Origin: DASXZH01 sp963829965
GTDB taxonomy: Bacteria; Armatimonadota; Fimbriimonadia; Fimbriimonadales; Fimbriimonadaceae
Reading direction: 5' to 3'
Assembly (NCBI GenBank): GCA_963829965.1
Contig: CAWHLK010000062.1
Span: 169,991-233,990 of the forward strand
DNA length: 64,000 nt
Below are positions 19,025 to 27,389 of the stretch, piece by piece. The position numbers and the translations under genes are program-made. The notes beneath the pieces are model-generated. The model made no database searches. It saw only the letters and a program-made list of their open reading frames with translations, and had not been told where the DNA came from. Position 1 is the stretch's first letter. Every line of letters begins with the position of its first letter.

Positions 19025-20169
19025 GGATTCTCCCTGAAGACCCACATGCCGCCTTCTTCCGCCGGCGGCACGCCGCTCTTCTTGGCGAACTCCACCCCCT
19101 CGGACAAATACTCGACCACCGAAGGGGGAAAATCTTCGTTCTTCGCTTCACTCGCGCTCTTTCCTTCCGCCATATAGCTGGCTGCCTCCGAACTGGTGAT
19201 CGTGCCGTCCTTCAGCAAATAGGCCTTGCAAATTGCGATGGGGTCACGGCTTCGGCCCTCCTCAACTTCTTGGGGTGAGCGATATTTGGCGGCGCGGTCA
19301 TCGTCATGGTCGCCATGGCCATAGGCTCTAAAGGTTTTACATTCCACGATGCTCGGCCCTTCGCCGGATCTCGCGTGGGCGACCGCCATCATGACTTTGT
19401 CGTAAACGTCGAATACGTCCTGGCCGTCTGCGATGTAGCCGGGGATCCCATATCCTTTCGCCCGTTCGGCCACGTTCTCGGTTGGAACTTCCAGTTCGAC
19501 CGGGGTTCCGTAGGCCCATTGGTTATTTTCGACGATGGTGATCATCGGCAGCTTGTGAACGGCGGCAAAGTTGATCGCCTCGTGAAAAATGCCCTGGGCG
19601 GTCGAGCCTTCACCGTTATAAGTGAGGACCACGGCGTTGCCGTCATTCAGACGGTCCGCGTAGACGACTCCGGCCGCGACCGGAATGGTGCCCGCGAGCA
19701 TCGACGTGGAATGGATAATGTGCTTGGCGCGGCTTCCGATGTGGGACCAGTTGTCCCGCGCCCGGCCGGGCGAGTCTTCCCTGCACCAGACCTGGCCGCA
19801 GATCTCTTCGATGGACATGCCCATCCGCTTGGGATTTCGCAAGCCGTTGCGAGCGTCCTTAAGGAAAAACGCGGGCATATCGCGATGGATGGGGCTGATC
19901 CAGTCAGTTGGTTCAAGGCCGTAAAGAGAACCAACGAGGATTGCCTCCTGGTTATGCGAGGAGTAGAGCGTGCCCGTTAGGAGGCCACGCTTCTTCTCTT
20001 TGATAAGACGAATGTCGAAGTACCGTGCCAAATAGAGCTGCTCTAGAATGGCAAGCCGGTCTTCCTTGGTGAGTTGCTCCCTAGGGAGCGCACGTTCGTG
20101 CGGTGATGCGGGCTCGTTTTCGACCGCGGACGCGGTTGCTGGATTTGGGGCCAAGACAGAATCTCCCAT
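19021..20169 (-). CDS. 2-oxoacid (pyruvate/branched-chain) dehydrogenase E1 component, alpha subunit
   Basis: 382 residues. The thiamine-diphosphate motif begins GEGSTAQG and ends ENNQWAYGTPVE after about 30 residues (around 195-235). The phosphorylation-loop region YRAYGHGDHDDD-like sequence (TFRAYGHGDHDDDRAAKYRS) is present. An N-terminal extension of about 35 residues is Ala/Pro/Glu-rich. It binds ThDP together with E1 beta, whose gene overlaps its stop by four bases. Upstream of the start lies a CCTAAA/CACCTAA microsatellite (20231-20322 on the other strand) instead of an obvious promoter. Confidence 0.92.
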   Translation of the reverse strand: MGDSVLAPNPATASAVENEPASPHERALPREQLTKEDRLAILEQLYLARYFDIRLIKEKKRGLLTGTLYSSHNQEAILVGSLYGLEPTDWISPIHRDMPAFFLKDARNGLRNPKRMGMSIEEICGQVWCREDSPGRARDNWSHIGSRAKHIIHSTSMLAGTIPVAAGVVYADRLNDGNAVVLTYNGEGSTAQGIFHEAINFAAVHKLPMITIVENNQWAYGTPVELEVPTENVAERAKGYGIPGYIADGQDVFDVYDKVMMAVAHARSGEGPSIVECKTFRAYGHGDHDDDRAAKYRSPQEVEEGRSRDPIAICKAYLLKDGTITSSEAASYMAEGKSASEAKNEDFPPSVVEYLSEGVEFAKKSGVPPAEEGGMWVFRENP

Positions 20170-20230
20170 GCCTCGACTTGAGTCGGCAGAAAGAGAAGTT
20201 TACCTCAGGCTGTCTGGGTGACGGGCGCGG

Positions 20231-20322
20231 TCGGGTGTTAGGTGTTGGGTGTTGGGGGTGTTAGGTGTTAGGTTTTAGGTTTTAGGTTTAGGTTTTTAGG
20301 TTTAGGTTTTAGTTGTTGGGTG
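20231..20322. repeat. G/T-rich telomere-like microsatellite
   Basis: On the plus strand, GGTGTTAGGTGTTGGG units pass into GGTTTTAGG and TTTAGG units. Similar tracts lie at 48541-48600 and 54863-54927. Around it (20170-20463) I see no gene; a GGTTCTCAAGGCCCCCGGG segment near 20413 is REP-like. Confidence 0.85.
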
Positions 20323-20463
20323 GGTTCAAAGCCCTGGATTTGCCCAGCCCGATCCTGTCCACCCTCGCAAGGGCTCGGCCGCGTTTGCACTCGCCGAATC
20401 TAGGTTCACTAAGTCCGCCGGTTCTCAAGGCCCCCGGGACTCTGAAATCGAAAGCATAACGGC

Positions 20464-20646
20464 CTAGCAAGGGCGCCCCGTCTTTCTAAGAAAAATGGGC
20501 CCAAAAATAATCGCAAGAACCATCGGCAAAAGGCATATTGTCTTCATCGCATGGCCGGATAGGACGAGCACGAGCCAGTTGATTAACTCAGATACTGCAA
20601 CCAGCAAGACGATGAGAAGATAAAGCCGTTTGTCTTCTAGACTCAA
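20464..20646 (-). CDS. Small two-segment membrane protein
   Basis: 60 residues from a TTG start at 20646, with GAGGGT a few bases upstream: LSLEDKRLYLLIVLLVAVSE, then LINWLVLVLSG, a second hydrophobic segment (ICLLPMVLAIIFGPIFL) and the basic end RKTGRPC. Two membrane helices with the C-terminus likely inside. It begins 20 bases after the stop of the LolA-thioredoxin gene and is probably in the same operon. Function unknown. Confidence 0.55.
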   Translation of the reverse strand: MSLEDKRLYLLIVLLVAVSELINWLVLVLSGHAMKTICLLPMVLAIIFGPIFLRKTGRPC

Positions 20647-20666
20647 CGAACTACCCTCTACCCAAG

Positions 20667-21668
20667 CTAGGGATTGTGATCCGCCAGCATCTGCATCTTC
20701 GCAACCAGTTGGGGCGCGGCGATGTAGCCGAGGTTGGTCGAGATTTGCTGGCCGTTGGATTTGAGGAACCGGATGTCCGGCACGCCTTTGACCGAAAATC
20801 TCCGAACCTCGTCCTTCTGTTCGTCCACGTCCACTCGGCAAAACACGAACCGGTTGCTCATTGCCTTGAACGTTGGGTCGCGGAAGACCTGATTTTCCAG
20901 CTTCGACGAGATCGGCGAACTCACCGAGCGGAACTCCACCAGGACAAGGCGTCCTGTTGCTTTGGCCATCAGGAGCGCATCCGGAATGGTCTCGAACCAC
21001 TTGCCGTTCTTGACTTCGTCCACCGTGAGCTCTCGCGCCCCCGGGGGGATGCTCAGGGCAAACTCGGATGTTGGAATATCTTCATCGCCCATGCTGATCG
21101 AATCGGTATTGAGCACCGTGGTTATCCCTTCGGTGATCATGTTCAGCTCGGCCTGCCGGGGAATTCCCGACTCATCGAAATAAAAGGTCTCGTAGTGATC
21201 GCCGCCCATATCGAGCGCGGCCTTCACGATGATCAGTTTCATGCCTCCACGGTTGACGCGGCCCACGTTGCTGGCTTCGGGAAGGTTGGCGTAAATCTTC
21301 GGCTCGAAAAAGGCTCCCCAGAGATGAATTTCGCTTTCTCTGAACAGCTTCACCAAGGAGTCGTGATTCTCCGGGACCCGGTAGTAGGTTTTGTCCGGCT
21401 TATTGTAAGTCGTGATCGTTCCCCCGTTCGCGATCGTGATCTCGTAAGGCGTTTCGATGCGCGCGAGGTTTGGCTTGGCCAGGGTGAGGTTGTATTGCTC
21501 GGGCAAGCCGCCGAGTTGTTGGACAGTGTAGGATACGCGAAGGGACTTGGCTTCGCCGGCTTTCCTTGAGAAACCATCCATGAGCATTTTCCCCGTCCAT
21601 TTATCCATTTGGGCGAAGCAAGCGGAGACCAAGAAAACTGAGCAAGATAGAAGGATTAATTTACGCAT
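20667..21668 (-). CDS. Secreted LolA/DUF2092-like domain fused to a thioredoxin-fold domain lacking the CXXC
   Basis: 333 residues from MRKLILLSCSVFLVSACFAQ, a signal peptide (lipobox-like SAC is possible). Residues about 25-215 are a LolA-fold domain: KSLRVSYTVQQLGGLPEQYN, then PYEITIANGGTITTYNKPDK and a YFDESGIPRQAELN segment. Residues about 220-330 are thioredoxin-like (ALLMAKATGRLVLVEFRSVS, FVFCRVDVDEQ, FSVKGVPDIRFLKSNGQ), but the active-site position reads SVSSPISS, with no Cys pair. It is therefore unlikely to be a disulfide oxidoreductase and may serve as a binding or chaperone module. A related fusion with an intact CXXC is at 26126. The start at 21668 is preferred over the longer MLEFA form. 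Confidence 0.7.
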   Translation of the reverse strand: MRKLILLSCSVFLVSACFAQMDKWTGKMLMDGFSRKAGEAKSLRVSYTVQQLGGLPEQYNLTLAKPNLARIETPYEITIANGGTITTYNKPDKTYYRVPENHDSLVKLFRESEIHLWGAFFEPKIYANLPEASNVGRVNRGGMKLIIVKAALDMGGDHYETFYFDESGIPRQAELNMITEGITTVLNTDSISMGDEDIPTSEFALSIPPGARELTVDEVKNGKWFETIPDALLMAKATGRLVLVEFRSVSSPISSKLENQVFRDPTFKAMSNRFVFCRVDVDEQKDEVRRFSVKGVPDIRFLKSNGQQISTNLGYIAAPQLVAKMQMLADHNP

Positions 21669-22030
21669 CGCGAACTCCAGCATTTATGATACTTGAAGGG
21701 TTGACGGGCTCAATTGCCAGCTTTATCTTAGACGTTTGCGGTTTTAGCAAGGATACAGTTTTGCTGGTTCCTTTTTCTTCCGGTTCCGCGGTAGATCCAC
21801 TCCGATCGTTACCACGCAAGCTTGGAGCTTTCCATTTCGCAATACCACGGAGAACACAGAAAATCCTCGCCAAGTCCGCTCCAGGTCTCAACGCTCGTTT
21901 CCGACACGCGGAGAACACAGAAATCCCTTACGAAGTCGTCCTTTTTAGAGCAAAGCGATGTTCCGGCACACAAAAAACGCGGAAGGGGAAATGTAAAACC
22001 CGATGCATGCAAGCGCCATAATCCCAAGCT
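21669..22030. promoter_or_regulatory. Divergent intergenic region
   Basis: It separates the minus-strand LolA-thioredoxin gene from the plus-strand glycosyltransferase, so it should carry both promoters. I see no clear promoter boxes. CGGAGAACACAGAAA occurs twice (about 21849 and 21908). No coding frame looks real. Confidence 0.35.
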
Positions 22031-23314
22031 GTGGACATCCGATCCAACCGGTTTGCTCTGGCCGTTCTGGTGGCGCTGCATTTGGTGCTTGGGCTGGCCT
22101 ACGCGTTCCAGACGCCCTATCACACTCAGGGGCGGTATGCGCTTATGGGCGGGATCAAGATTCCCGATATTGGCGCTCCCGATGAAGTAGAACACGTGGG
22201 CTACATCAAGTTCATGGTCGACGGCAAGGGATTTCCGGTGCTGGATCCTAAAAACCCGAACGCGGGCGCGGGCTACCAGAGCCACCAGCCGCCACTCTTT
22301 TACACTCTGGAAACCATAGTCGCCAAGGTGACCGGACAATCCGACCTCAATAAAAAAGGGGCAGGGTTGATTCTCCGATCGGTTAATGTGCTCATCGGCT
22401 GTTCCAACGTCGTCGGAGTGTTCTTCTTGGGGTTCTGGGGCTTTGGCCGAAAGGACCTTGGCCTTGCAGCGGCCGCGTTTCTTGCCTTGCTTCCCATGAA
22501 CCTGGCGCTGAGCGGCGCGGTCAGCAACGACCCCCTGCTTTTCGCGCTTTGCACTTGGACTTTGGCGGTCACTGCGCTGGCGACCAGACAAGGCTGGAAC
22601 GTAAAACGAGGCGTTATCGTTGGATTGCTGATCGGCTTGGCCTGCCTGACCAAAACTACGGCCATAGCGCTTGTTCCTGCCGTGCTCGTCGGCGCCTTTT
22701 TATCGACGCCGAGGCCCTCGGCCAAAGTTGTGCTGAGCGCGGCGGTGGTCGCTCTTGTGCTTGTGCTTCCCTGGTGGTTCCGCAACCAGTCGCTTTACGG
22801 CGATCCTTTCGCCATGAAGGCGTTCAACCAAGCCTTCGTTAATTCCCCGACCCGAACAAGCTTGCATTTGGAGTGGGGCCAATATCTCAAAGCCGTTTTT
22901 CTCCTGACCTGGAACAGCTTTGTGGGTGTTTTCGGATACATGGATATCGCTTTGCCCCAGGCCTTGGCAGGCGCTGCCGCGTTTGTGCTTGCGATTATGG
23001 CGATCGGCGGAGTCCTGGCGCTGAGAAAGACGGAATGGTCCGGAGGCAAGGCCACGGCGGCGATGAACATCGTGTTCATTTGCCTTGTGATCCTTTCCTA
23101 TATCACCTTCAATATCAAGTATTTCCAGGCCCAGGCACGTTACCTCTTCCCCGCAATCGGGCCGATCTGCGTTGGGTTTGGCTTGGGTCTCGTTTACTAC
23201 GGACGTGACCGGTGGAAACAGTCGTTCATCGCATGGATTACTGTCTTGACCTTTCTGAACCTGTGGATCGTCACCCAATATCTTCCCGAGCAGTTCACCG
23301 CGCGCCTGTTATAA
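22031..23314 (+). CDS. Membrane glycosyltransferase-like protein (DUF2142/GT39 type)
   Basis: 427 residues, GTG start, about ten membrane segments. After TM1 comes a large extracytoplasmic loop with IPDIGAPDEVEHVGYIKFMV and YQSHQPPLFYTLE, the acidic and HQPP-type motifs of the GT-C/DUF2142 fold. Near the C-terminus QARYLFPAIGPICVGFGLGL resembles the conserved (Q)GRYLFP motif. It probably transfers a sugar from a polyprenyl-phosphate carrier on the outer face of the membrane to a glycan or lipid. Acceptor unknown. It is followed 57 bases later by a sigma factor gene. Confidence 0.75.
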   Translation: MDIRSNRFALAVLVALHLVLGLAYAFQTPYHTQGRYALMGGIKIPDIGAPDEVEHVGYIKFMVDGKGFPVLDPKNPNAGAGYQSHQPPLFYTLETIVAKVTGQSDLNKKGAGLILRSVNVLIGCSNVVGVFFLGFWGFGRKDLGLAAAAFLALLPMNLALSGAVSNDPLLFALCTWTLAVTALATRQGWNVKRGVIVGLLIGLACLTKTTAIALVPAVLVGAFLSTPRPSAKVVLSAAVVALVLVLPWWFRNQSLYGDPFAMKAFNQAFVNSPTRTSLHLEWGQYLKAVFLLTWNSFVGVFGYMDIALPQALAGAAAFVLAIMAIGGVLALRKTEWSGGKATAAMNIVFICLVILSYITFNIKYFQAQARYLFPAIGPICVGFGLGLVYYGRDRWKQSFIAWITVLTFLNLWIVTQYLPEQFTARLL

Positions 23315-23371
23315 TCCGTGGGTTAGAACTTTTTCCTTTCAATATCAGTTCCAGTTACATAGCGGAGCACG

Positions 23372-23956
23372 ATGAGCGTCAAAAGGGATGATATGGTACC
23401 GGCCCTAGTGCAACCAGGTGTTGCAACGCCCTACGACGAGGATGCGATCCATGTGGAACGCGCGGCAGATGGAGACCAAGCCGCCTTCGAGCATCTTTAC
23501 GCCAAGTACCACGCACGGGTTGTTTCCATCGCGCGGGGAATCCTGCTCAATACGGAAGAAGCCTCCGACGTCGCCCAAGAGGTTTTCACCCTTGCCTTCC
23601 GCCACGTGGGGCGGTTCGACAAGCGATCCAGGTTTTCCACCTGGCTATTCCGAATCGCGGTCAACCGAAGCATCCAACAGGCGAGAAGCCGGCGCAACAA
23701 CTGGCGCTTCGTGGAGCTTAACGAAGCTCTCGCCAAGTCCGTGGCCGAGGATCAGCATGTGGACCCGCGGATCTATCGCGCGCTTGTCAAGTTGAAACCG
23801 GCGGACAGAGCCGCCATCACCTTGTTCTATTGGGAAGAACTGAGTTTGGAGCAGCTGGCTGAGCACCTCCATTGCACCCCGAATGCGGCGAAGACCAGGC
23901 TTTACCGCGCTCGAGAGCGATTCCGAGTCGTCTATGAGGGGCTTCAAAGGAGATGA
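23372..23956 (+). CDS. ECF-type RNA polymerase sigma factor (sigma-70 family)
   Basis: 194 residues. Region 2 is clear (FEHLYAKYHARVVSIARGIL, ASDVAQEVFTLAFRHVGRFD, FSTWLFRIAVNRSIQQARSR), and region 4 contains AAITLFYWEELSLEQLAEHL and TPNAAKTRLYRARERFR, the promoter -35 helix-turn-helix. It directs RNA polymerase to a stress or envelope regulon. Its stop overlaps the ATG of the next gene (ATGA), the usual arrangement for a sigma factor and its membrane anti-sigma partner, although the partner here is unusual. Confidence 0.92.
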   Translation: MSVKRDDMVPALVQPGVATPYDEDAIHVERAADGDQAAFEHLYAKYHARVVSIARGILLNTEEASDVAQEVFTLAFRHVGRFDKRSRFSTWLFRIAVNRSIQQARSRRNNWRFVELNEALAKSVAEDQHVDPRIYRALVKLKPADRAAITLFYWEELSLEQLAEHLHCTPNAAKTRLYRARERFRVVYEGLQRR

Positions 23957-24744
23957 GGATATCCCCCGAAGTCGATGAAATGATGTGGAGCATCGCCAAT
24001 TCCGGCGATTTCCAAGCGGTTGAGAACTTCAAGAAGCAGTTCCCCGACTTTCACGATGAGCTTTCGCGCCGCGTCCTGCTTGTTAAAGACCTCAAAAAAG
24101 CGCGGACGCTGCAGGTTGCAACGGTGCCGCGTCCCGCATTCGTGGCTAAGACGCGAATTCGTCCGTATATCTCATGGCCGGTGGTTGCGGGGGCGATTTT
24201 TTCCGTGGCTGCGGTATCGGCGGCCGTTGTTTACAAGGTCAACCAGGCCGGTCCCGTTGCAGATAGTTGCCGGGCTATCGCGGCTGCGCCGCACGCCGCA
24301 GTCTTCTCCGTGCCCCGCCCAGTAGAGACTCCCTATACGGTCTTCACCAAAAAGCTGCCCGCACCAAATCCGATGCCGGCGCCTAAGGATCGCCAAGAAT
24401 CTCCTCCCAGTGAGGAACAGGGCAGCGCATTGATTCCGGAAAAGGGACCGGACAGGCCCACGCCGGCCAATACCCGCGGTGACGAGACGGCGGAAACCCA
24501 CATCGTGTTCAAGCAAACCCCGCTGGATACGGTGATCCGTGCAATCGCCTCTTCCTACAAGACGGAAATAAAATCCGCTCCCGGCATGCCAAACGCGGAC
24601 ATCGATGTGGACGACCACGCGAAGACTCCGCGGGAAATCCTTGAACGGCTGGGCCACAAGTATGGATTTGGCGTGGTTGACGATGGGGACTACCTGCTGC
24701 TCGTCCCCACATCCTCGCCGAACAGCGATCAACCTGGTCCGTAG
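23953..24744 (+). CDS. Membrane protein with C-terminal STN/secretin-like domain, sigma-factor partner
   Basis: 263 residues. The first 70 residues are cytosolic and helical (MMWSIANSGDFQAVENFKKQ, DELSRRVLLVKDLKKARTL), then one membrane helix (WPVVAGAIFSVAAVSAAVVY), a Pro-rich linker, and a C-terminal domain (about 175-255) reading VFKQTPLDTVIRAIASSYKT and PREILERLGHKYGFGVVDDG, which matches the short secretin/TonB N-terminal domain. SD AAAGGAG lies in the end of the sigma gene. By position and topology it is the likely anti-sigma or signal-transmitting partner, but it lacks an obvious zinc anti-sigma HXXXCXXC motif. Confidence 0.7.
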   Translation: MRISPEVDEMMWSIANSGDFQAVENFKKQFPDFHDELSRRVLLVKDLKKARTLQVATVPRPAFVAKTRIRPYISWPVVAGAIFSVAAVSAAVVYKVNQAGPVADSCRAIAAAPHAAVFSVPRPVETPYTVFTKKLPAPNPMPAPKDRQESPPSEEQGSALIPEKGPDRPTPANTRGDETAETHIVFKQTPLDTVIRAIASSYKTEIKSAPGMPNADIDVDDHAKTPREILERLGHKYGFGVVDDGDYLLLVPTSSPNSDQPGP

Positions 24745-24795
24745 CTTCTCACTGGCACGTATCTTGCTATATACTTATTAGGTCTCATTTTCGCC

Positions 24796-25504
24796 ATGAC
24801 ACTTCGCAGGTCGCACGTTCTTGAAATGATCGCCGAGAAGGCATTCTTCTTTGGCGGCGGGGGAATCAGCGCCATTGCTCTCGGAGCGCTGCTGTACGCT
24901 TTTCGCGGTGACGGAATGCTTCTGGGCCTCGTTTACATTCTCTGGATCGGGGGCGCGACCAGCTTGGGCCTGGCGATTTTTAGCCTCTTTGGAATCCGGC
25001 AGATCGTCAATCACGACGTTGACTGTCCCTATTGCAACAAGACCAACACTCTCACGACCGCGCCGAAAGAGGACTTTACATGCGAGCACTGCTCGTTGCT
25101 TATTCCGGTCAAGGACGGAGCCGTGCTTCCGGTCTTCCAAGTTCGGTGCGGCTTCTGCAACCACTTGGTTTATTACAACGAAAAGAGCGAAGCGCTGATT
25201 TGCGATAACTGCGACCGGGAAATACCGATCCATACTTCAGGCGAAAGCCATCGCATCTTGCCCAAGAGCTTTACGATCCACGACGATCCAAACGTTTACG
25301 CACTCGTCCTAGTTGATCCGGGTCCCAAAACGGAAGAAATGATCGACGTTCTGCAAAAAAATGCTCGCGTTGAACCGCCAGCAGGTCAAGCAGATCATGA
25401 CGGAAACGCCGATCACCCTTTTGACCGGAATCACGAACAAGAAGGCGGAGATGCTTCAAACCCAGCCGCCGTTCATGAAGCGGTCGCCGAGTTTGAACCC
25501 GTAG
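24796..25504 (+). CDS. Membrane protein with zinc ribbons, frameshifted near the end
   Basis: About 235 residues. Two hydrophobic segments (FFFGGGGISAIALGALLYAF; LLGLVYILWIGGATSLGLAI) are followed by a soluble region with four CXXC pairs: CPYCNK, CEHC, CGFCNH and CDNC, that is two zinc ribbons. At about 25365, removing one A from an A7 run changes VLQKNAR to VLQKMLALNRQQVKQIMTET and gives a helical C-terminus ending at TAG 25504, just before the convergent gene. The alternative frame runs to 25521 with a low-quality sequence. Function unknown; perhaps a membrane-anchored binding protein. Confidence 0.65.
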
Positions 25505-25517
25505 AACCCTCACCAAA

Positions 25518-25895
25518 CTAGGGAGCGGTATCCGGCGGCACAAACGGCGCCTGCTGAAGGTCCGCACCACACCAAAGGCATCTCGTATGGTTATGAGTGA
25601 GCATGGGATGGCCGCAATGAGGGCACTTCTCCTGGTTGGCGGTTGCCGAACGGCGCTGATCCACGCTCTTGATGATGTCCGCGAGTTCCTGGTCCGTGTA
25701 GCCGTTCTTTTGTTTCAACAGCTCCCATAGGCCGGCGCATGCCATCTCGAGCGAATGAAGCCGCGCGTCAATGTATTTGTCTTGTTCGGTTGGATCTTGA
25801 ACCGGCATGGTGGAGTAGCTGAAACCACCCCCGTAACCACCGAAACCACCAAAACCGCCCATATAGCGAGGGTCGAAGAAAAGCCAATTTAGCAT
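25518..25895 (-). CDS. Hypothetical protein with zinc ribbon
   Basis: 125 residues. The N-terminus has a Gly/Tyr/Phe-rich stretch (MGGFGGFGGYGGGFSYSTMP), the middle a helix (YIDARLHSLEMACAGLWELL), and the C-terminus a zinc ribbon with CPHCGHP and CLWCGAD. It lies convergent to another zinc-ribbon gene, whose end is 13 bases away. Family not recognised. Confidence 0.65.
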   Translation of the reverse strand: MLNWLFFDPRYMGGFGGFGGYGGGFSYSTMPVQDPTEQDKYIDARLHSLEMACAGLWELLKQKNGYTDQELADIIKSVDQRRSATANQEKCPHCGHPMLTHNHTRCLWCGADLQQAPFVPPDTAP

Positions 25896-26125
25896 TGTAC
25901 GCGCAGTTTACGCCGGTGGCGGCTCCAAGCCGCGACGGTCGTGTGAGCTGCGCTCAACGACGCGTCGCAGAATTGGTAGTGCCCGCCTTTTTGATCAATT
26001 CGGTTTGTAAGACCCGGCAGGAGGTGTTGGCCTTTGGTCAGTGAGGCGGGGCTCACAATACAAGCACCCCAGTTAGTATGGATTCCAGTGGAAACTGAAT
26101 CGCAGAATAGGGCGTTGCTATTTCC

Positions 26126-27364
26126 ATGTCTGCGTTAACACGCAACGCCTGTGGCGTTGCCTCTCTTGGGGCGTTGCTTCTTGTGCTCTCGGGCTGTCAC
26201 CAGGACCAGACCGCCGTCACTGCTGACTCAGCGGGAACACCCACGGGCCTGCTTAAAGCAAGCATGGACCATTATCGGGGGCTTTCGGCTCTCAAAGCCA
26301 ACTGGGAGTGGACCATTTCCGCTGGCAAAAACTCCACTTCTCAAAAGCGCTCCCTTGTCTACTCCTCGCCCAACCTCTTCAAATATCAGACGACCTTCCC
26401 CAAGGGCGAAGTGAAGTCCGCGCCCCTGGTTTCCGTCACTTGCACTTCCGATGGCAGCAAAATGATGGAGAACAGCGGCAATCAGGGGATCATGCTGGCT
26501 GCGCCCCCTTCCCTGTCCGATACCACACAGAGCCAGACCGTGTTTTCCAACCTGCAACTAGGCAGCAGCCCGTTCCTGTTGTTCTTCGGAGGTTCCGGCC
26601 TTTATCCGCAGCTGGTGGACGATTTCAAAGGAGCGCCCAGGTTTGGTTCGGAAGAAACTGCCTCGGGGGAAAAAGCTCACCATGTCCTCTTTTATGCAGG
26701 GAGCGGACTGTTTGGCAACACGGACGTTTTGATTGGCGAGAAGACCGGCAACGTCTATCAAATCAGTTACGACATGGCGCCGTTGGTGGCAAAACAGAAG
26801 AATGCCCAGAGCGTCAAGGTCACCGAAAAGTTTTCCGAAGTTGATGCCAACCCTGCGCTCAATCAAGCCGAGTTCGTGATCAAACGGCCGGCCGGGGCGA
26901 AGATCGTCAATCACGTGAACCCGCATGGGCCGAATCCTCCGGTAGACGAAGGGCAGCCTATGCCGGATTTTGACGTTAAGGACCTCAAAACCGGTCAGAC
27001 GGTCAAACTGAGTTCGTTCCGCGGAAAGCCGGTGCTCATCGATTACTGGGCCACCTGGTGCGTGCCATGCAAAGCGACTCTGCCTCATACCGAGTCTCTC
27101 TATAAGGAGTTTGGCAAGGACAAACTTCAGGTCATTACGATCAGTAACGAGGAGGCGCCAAAGATCCAGTCCTTTATCCAAAAGAACGGCTACACCTTTC
27201 CGATCTACCAAGACCCAACCCAAGACGCTTACAAGGCACTCAATATCGATGGGATTCCTTTGGTCGTGATTATCGACAAGAACGGCAATCTTTCGAGCTA
27301 CATCATGGGGGCGGTGCCGGAGGGAGAGATCCTCGACGCGCTGAAGAAAGTGGCCGTGGGGTAG
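26126..27364 (+). CDS. Lipoprotein: LolA/DUF2092-like domain fused to TlpA-type thioredoxin
   Basis: 412 residues. The lipobox LSGC (about residues 22-25) anchors it in the envelope. Residues about 45-255 form a LolA/DUF2092-type beta domain (YRGLSALKANWEWTISAGKN, SSPNLFKYQTTFPKG). Residues about 285-410 are a thioredoxin domain of the TlpA/ResA type (PMPDFDVKDLKTGQTVKLSS, DYWATWCVPCKATLPH with Cys at about 312 and 315, GIPLVVIIDKNG). It should reduce or exchange disulfides in secreted proteins or apocytochromes. The gene precedes trpE by 25 bases. Compare the CXXC-less homologue at 20667. Confidence 0.85.
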   Translation: MSALTRNACGVASLGALLLVLSGCHQDQTAVTADSAGTPTGLLKASMDHYRGLSALKANWEWTISAGKNSTSQKRSLVYSSPNLFKYQTTFPKGEVKSAPLVSVTCTSDGSKMMENSGNQGIMLAAPPSLSDTTQSQTVFSNLQLGSSPFLLFFGGSGLYPQLVDDFKGAPRFGSEETASGEKAHHVLFYAGSGLFGNTDVLIGEKTGNVYQISYDMAPLVAKQKNAQSVKVTEKFSEVDANPALNQAEFVIKRPAGAKIVNHVNPHGPNPPVDEGQPMPDFDVKDLKTGQTVKLSSFRGKPVLIDYWATWCVPCKATLPHTESLYKEFGKDKLQVITISNEEAPKIQSFIQKNGYTFPIYQDPTQDAYKALNIDGIPLVVIIDKNGNLSSYIMGAVPEGEILDALKKVAVG

Positions 27365-27389
27365 CCGCAAAGCGGTACCCTTTTGCCCA

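Noticed and set aside
21840..21925. Possible short repeat element (CGGAGAACACAGAAA twice)
   Set aside because: Two copies of 15 bases only, with no palindrome or flanking structure; could be chance.
25930..26060. tRNA-like segment (AGAATTGGTAGTGCCC)
   Set aside because: No cloverleaf can be drawn around it and the 3' part lacks a T-arm.
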